Shown here piece by piece: positions 60,941-64,000 of a DNA stretch of 64,000 bases (the stretch's first letter is position 1; every line of letters starts with the position of its first letter). Source of the stretch: Listeria rocourtiae FSL F6-920 (GTDB lineage Bacteria > Bacillota > Bacilli > Lactobacillales > Listeriaceae); contig NZ_AODK01000024.1 in assembly GCF_000525975.1 (NCBI RefSeq), forward strand, positions 49,875 through 113,874, in the 5' to 3' direction. The position numbers and the translations under genes were made by a program. The notes beneath the pieces are model-generated. The model was not told the DNA's origin. It made no database searches and worked only from the letters and a program-made list of their open reading frames with translations.

Positions 60941-62191
60941 TTAAGCTACTTTTCTACTTTTAATATTTGCTAGTAAGAACACGATAGCTCCAATAACTAG
61001 GATAATCGCTGAAATATAGAAGCCCATTACTTTCGAGCCTGTCGAATCAGAGATAACCCCTGTCAAAAACGGTGCGATAACCGATGAGCTCATTCCAAAG
61101 AAGTTAAATACACCAAATGATGTTCCGTATCCTTTTTTCGGTGCGCTATCTGCCACGTATGAAATTAAAATTGGTTCTACCGCAAGTTTTCCGAGCAATC
61201 CGTATAACACAAGGCCGACAAGTAAGATTCCTGATGATGGCGCAAGTACTGTCAGCATTAACATACATGCCGCTGCAATTGTCAAACTAACGATAAAGCG
61301 CACTTTTTTCGTTCTGAATATATCTGACATTCTACTGAAAAATAATGCTCCTGGAATCGCCGAAAAGGCTACAAGTGCTGCTGAAAATCCGATTGCTACG
61401 CCTTCGAATCCACGTTCTTGTTGTAGGAAAGATGGCAACCAAGTCACGACCATGTAGTATCCGTAACACGTTGCAAAATAAAGAATGTATGATGCAATCA
61501 TGCGACCGGTGAACAAGTTTTTAATCGGCGCTTTTTCTTTTGGTGCTGCTTTCTCTTTTGCTACCGTGGAGCGATCCACTTTTGGCGAGTTTTTAATGAC
61601 ACCTGCAAAGACAAAAACCATCACAACGATTAAACCAGCAATAATGAAAAGCATCACTTGCCAGTTCATTCCGACCGATTTTACGAGCAAGCTAGAAGCG
61701 ATCAAGCCGATACCCATACCTAGCGCGGAACCACTATTGATAATCGCCGTTGAAAGTCCGCGTTTTTCAGCAGGGATATTTTCAGAGGACAGCGAGTATG
61801 CCGCACCGTAGTAAGATCCACAACCAAGACCTGCAAGTAAACTACCGAGATAGATCATCTCTAAGTTCTGTGCTGTACCAATAATAAGTGCTGCGATGGC
61901 AAAAAGTGAGAAACCAGGAATTAAAACGACTTTCTTCCCGAATTTATCAACTAAAATCCCCGCTGGAATCTGCATCCCTGTATATGCGAAGAAATAAAAA
62001 CTGGCAATCAAGCCCATTTGTGCATCAGAATGTTGCCCTATTGTTTGTTGAATTTCTGGAAAAATCGGTGTCAAAACACTGCGGTAAATCCAAATAACTA
62101 CCCAACCTAAACATAAAATAATAATAATTTGCTGCCAATACTGGAGCCCCTTTTTCATTGTTGCTGTTTCGTTTTCCATCTTTTGATCCAC
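60941..62191 (-). CDS. MFS transporter, putative allantoate/ureide importer
   Basis: 416 residues, twelve helices. The first loop has DKFGKKVVLIPG, the typical MFS motif A; the N-terminus resembles the anion:cation symporter branch. It lies inside the ureide operon, 7 bp from allC, which is the only basis for proposing allantoate or another ureide as substrate. It takes the place of the AllW-type permeases seen in other ureide clusters. Confidence 0.75.
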   Translation of the reverse strand: MDQKMENETATMKKGLQYWQQIIIILCLGWVVIWIYRSVLTPIFPEIQQTIGQHSDAQMGLIASFYFFAYTGMQIPAGILVDKFGKKVVLIPGFSLFAIAALIIGTAQNLEMIYLGSLLAGLGCGSYYGAAYSLSSENIPAEKRGLSTAIINSGSALGMGIGLIASSLLVKSVGMNWQVMLFIIAGLIVVMVFVFAGVIKNSPKVDRSTVAKEKAAPKEKAPIKNLFTGRMIASYILYFATCYGYYMVVTWLPSFLQQERGFEGVAIGFSAALVAFSAIPGALFFSRMSDIFRTKKVRFIVSLTIAAACMLMLTVLAPSSGILLVGLVLYGLLGKLAVEPILISYVADSAPKKGYGTSFGVFNFFGMSSSVIAPFLTGVISDSTGSKVMGFYISAIILVIGAIVFLLANIKSRKVA

Positions 62192-62198
62192 TCCCTGT

Positions 62199-63428
62199 TT
62201 ATTTATATGCTAATTCGTATAATGCTTCTGTAAGTGCCTTAACGCCTTCAACCAAGTCCTCTGTTTTCGTATCCTCTGCCGGATTGTGACTAATTCCACC
62301 AATGCTCGGTACAAAGAACATCGCTGTCGGTACACGCGGTGCGAAAATTTGAGAGTCATGGCCTGCACCACTGTGCATCACACGATAGTTCAACCCTTCT
62401 TTTTTACAAACACCCTCTAAAACAGACACAATGTGCGGATCCATTGGTACCGGCGCTTCGTCCATCCACAAATCAATCGAAATATCGATGTCCATTTCTG
62501 CGCAAATTGATTTCATATCTTGCTCAATTTCTTGCGTGAAACGATGCAATTCAGCTTCATCCGTATGACGACAATCCATCGTAAACAGTGTCTCACCTGG
62601 AACGACATTCACCGTGTTTGGCTTCGGTTCTACTTTTCCGAAAGTTAGCACAAGTGGATCGCCTAGCTTTTTCGCTTTATCAATCGATTGCGACACGATT
62701 TTACTAAACGCATACACCGTATCTTTGCGGTAGCCCATCGGCGTTGTTCCTGCATGGTTTGACTCGCCGCTTAGCACAATTGTATAGCGACGTTGCCCAG
62801 CAATACTGTTCACCACGCCAACCGCCTTACCTTCATTTTCCAGCACTTTTCCTTGCTCAATATGAATCTCAACGAACGCGCGTATATCATCGCGTAACGG
62901 TTTCGTTTCATCACGGAAATCAAATCCAGCACCACGCATTGCATCTACAAATTTTACACCTTCAAAATCTGCAACGTCCGCCACCTCCTCTTTATTGGCA
63001 AGTCCAAAGAAGTTCTTGCTTCCCCAGAAAACATACGGAAAACGGCTACCCTCTTCTTCTGCCATCGAAATAACTTCTAGGTTTCGAAGCGGCTGACCGT
63101 GCTTTTCTTTCAAATATTTAATCGCAAGGTACGCAGCCAATACCCCAAACTGACCGTCCAGTTTTCCGCCGTTGACCACCGTATCAATATGAGAACCTGA
63201 CATAATTGTCTCATCTTTATATGTAGAGCCTTCCACACGACCGAAAAGATTACCAATTTCATCAAAATACGTTGTAAAACCAGCATCATCCATTTTCTTC
63301 TTCACGCCTTGTTGTGCCTCCACCCAATAATTTGAGTAAAGCAAACGCGTCGTACCACCAGTCGGATCTGCGCCAATACCCGAAAGCCACGCTACATTAT
63401 CCGCCACATCTTGAAAAATCCTGTCCAT
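62199..63428 (-). CDS. allC: Allantoate amidohydrolase
   Basis: 409 residues, M20-type amidohydrolase/carbamoylase. Metal and substrate residues are visible: GSHIDTVVNGGKLDGQFG near 79, AEEEGSRFP near 118, HIEQG near 180, HAGTTPMGYRKD near 215 and HSGAGHDSQIF near 372. Converts allantoate to ureidoglycine, CO2 and NH3. First gene of the ureide operon; upstream there is a cre-like site. Confidence 0.88.
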   Translation of the reverse strand: MDRIFQDVADNVAWLSGIGADPTGGTTRLLYSNYWVEAQQGVKKKMDDAGFTTYFDEIGNLFGRVEGSTYKDETIMSGSHIDTVVNGGKLDGQFGVLAAYLAIKYLKEKHGQPLRNLEVISMAEEEGSRFPYVFWGSKNFFGLANKEEVADVADFEGVKFVDAMRGAGFDFRDETKPLRDDIRAFVEIHIEQGKVLENEGKAVGVVNSIAGQRRYTIVLSGESNHAGTTPMGYRKDTVYAFSKIVSQSIDKAKKLGDPLVLTFGKVEPKPNTVNVVPGETLFTMDCRHTDEAELHRFTQEIEQDMKSICAEMDIDISIDLWMDEAPVPMDPHIVSVLEGVCKKEGLNYRVMHSGAGHDSQIFAPRVPTAMFFVPSIGGISHNPAEDTKTEDLVEGVKALTEALYELAYK

Positions 63429-63482
63429 CGTTCAAAATCCACCCTTCTTCTGATTTGCCTTATTGTTCTCTACTCTTTAAAG

Positions 63483-63496
63483 TGTAAGCGTTTCAA
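63483..63496 (-). promoter_or_regulatory. cre-like site upstream of the ureide operon
   Basis: TGTAAGCGTTTCAA matches 13 of 14 positions of TGWAARCGYTWNCW, 55 bp before the allC start. Suggests CcpA-mediated catabolite repression of the operon. Confidence 0.5.
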
Positions 63497-63681
63497 GTTT
63501 TGATTGCATCGTTTAAAAGGGATAAAAACCTCGTATTGTTTTTGTTCATTATGGCTAATTAAAGGAGCAAAATTGTTAATAGTGATTATATAAACAAGAA
63601 CGGATGTGCTTTTAATATTTTGGACACGACATAAATAGAATTTTATTTGCTTGCTTTCTATAAAAATTTGCTTCTATACAC

Positions 63682-63722
63682 GAAGAAAGAGCATCACTTT
63701 TTTTCAGTGCGCCCTTTCTTTG
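63682..63722. terminator. Hairpin upstream of the ureide operon
   Basis: AAGAAAGAGCATCACT pairs imperfectly with AGTGCGCCCTTTCTT; the T-run is better on the plus strand. It probably ends the gene at 63780-63992 or insulates the operon. Confidence 0.5.
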
Positions 63723-63779
63723 TTATTTAGATGACTGGTTGACTGCTACTTAAATCTGATTACTTTCTGACCACTTATT

Positions 63780-63992
63780 TCAATTTTTTTCTCTATCTCG
63801 TTTTCCCTCGTCCCATCCCAGCGTAGCGCTGTAATGTCTTCTTTTTTTCAACCATGTATAGCCATCATAACGTCCTTCTTCTGTCACGTTGCGAAGGCAT
63901 ATCCCCTCTTCCAATTCCTCTTGAAACACACCCATCACAACACTTTCCCCACCTAGTACCTCTACAAAACAAACGCGTTTCGTCTGCTCCAA
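63780..63992 (-). CDS. Small hypothetical protein near the window edge
   Basis: 70 residues, mixed charge, with EEGRYDGYTWLKKRRHY in the second half. No family recognised. The start at 63992 leaves only 8 bp of context, so the true start may lie outside. Kept because it fills the gap before the ureide operon and ends ahead of a hairpin. Confidence 0.35.
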   Translation of the reverse strand: MEQTKRVCFVEVLGGESVVMGVFQEELEEGICLRNVTEEGRYDGYTWLKKRRHYSATLGWDEGKRDREKN

Positions 63993-64000
63993 ATAATTAG

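Overview
The window is a low-GC Firmicutes chromosome segment, most likely from a Listeriaceae bacterium (Listeria sensu lato). That placement is inferred from the gene content: a WxL-domain surface protein, an Mga-type regulator, two large secreted proteins built from the same Ig-like repeat of about 80 residues, an LPxTG protein, PrfA-like Crp/Fnr genes, an S-box in front of metX, BirA-controlled bioY and two heterodimeric ABC exporters. No phage, insertion sequence or CRISPR array is visible.

Layout. 1-9.4 kb: end of a UDP-sugar dehydrogenase gene, a lipoprotein, a giant adhesin and an Mga-like regulator. 9.8-17.5 kb: WxL protein, GRP-type sugar transporter, ABC exporter pair, YeiH permease with divergent LysR regulator. 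18-30 kb: a second repeat-rich secreted protein, tRNA-Ser(CGA), Eis-like acetyltransferase, azoreductase, MerR/SRPBCC pair, nfeD-floA followed by a tandem duplication, a MarR regulator with a His/Gly-rich tail and an elaborate operator, M6 metalloprotease, L,D-transpeptidase and a P-loop kinase. 30-38.5 kb: second ABC exporter pair with MarR regulator, SDR, TetR, MATE and small membrane proteins. 38.5-46.3 kb: a decayed Crp gene, a GNAT, a papain-like hydrolase, the PadR/DUF1700/DUF4097 envelope operon, bioY, a Crp/Fnr regulator, an LPxTG protein and an HdeD-like protein. 46.5-53 kb: S-box-metX, formate/nitrite transporter, polysaccharide deacetylase, AraC regulator with divergent sugar symporter.

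53-63.5 kb is the metabolic centrepiece: a minus-strand ureide operon allC - MFS transporter - allE - allD - allD paralog - allF/fdrA - allG/ylbE - allH/ylbF - carbamate kinase. Read together the genes take allantoate through ureidoglycine, ureidoglycolate and oxalurate to oxamate plus carbamoyl phosphate, and then to ATP. It is a nitrogen- and energy-yielding route with its own putative importer and a cre-like site upstream. No allantoinase or dedicated regulator is in the window. allH runs in frame, without a stop, into the carbamate kinase gene.

A striking general feature is that twelve frameshifts, in eleven otherwise intact genes, all fall exactly in A/T homopolymers of 7 to 10 bases. 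Eleven of the twelve are repaired by removing one base. Together with many intact neighbours this looks more like homopolymer overcalling in the assembly than real gene decay, so those genes are annotated here as whole genes with a marked frameshift. The Crp remnant at 38.7-39.4 kb differs: it has several independent lesions and is a true pseudogene.
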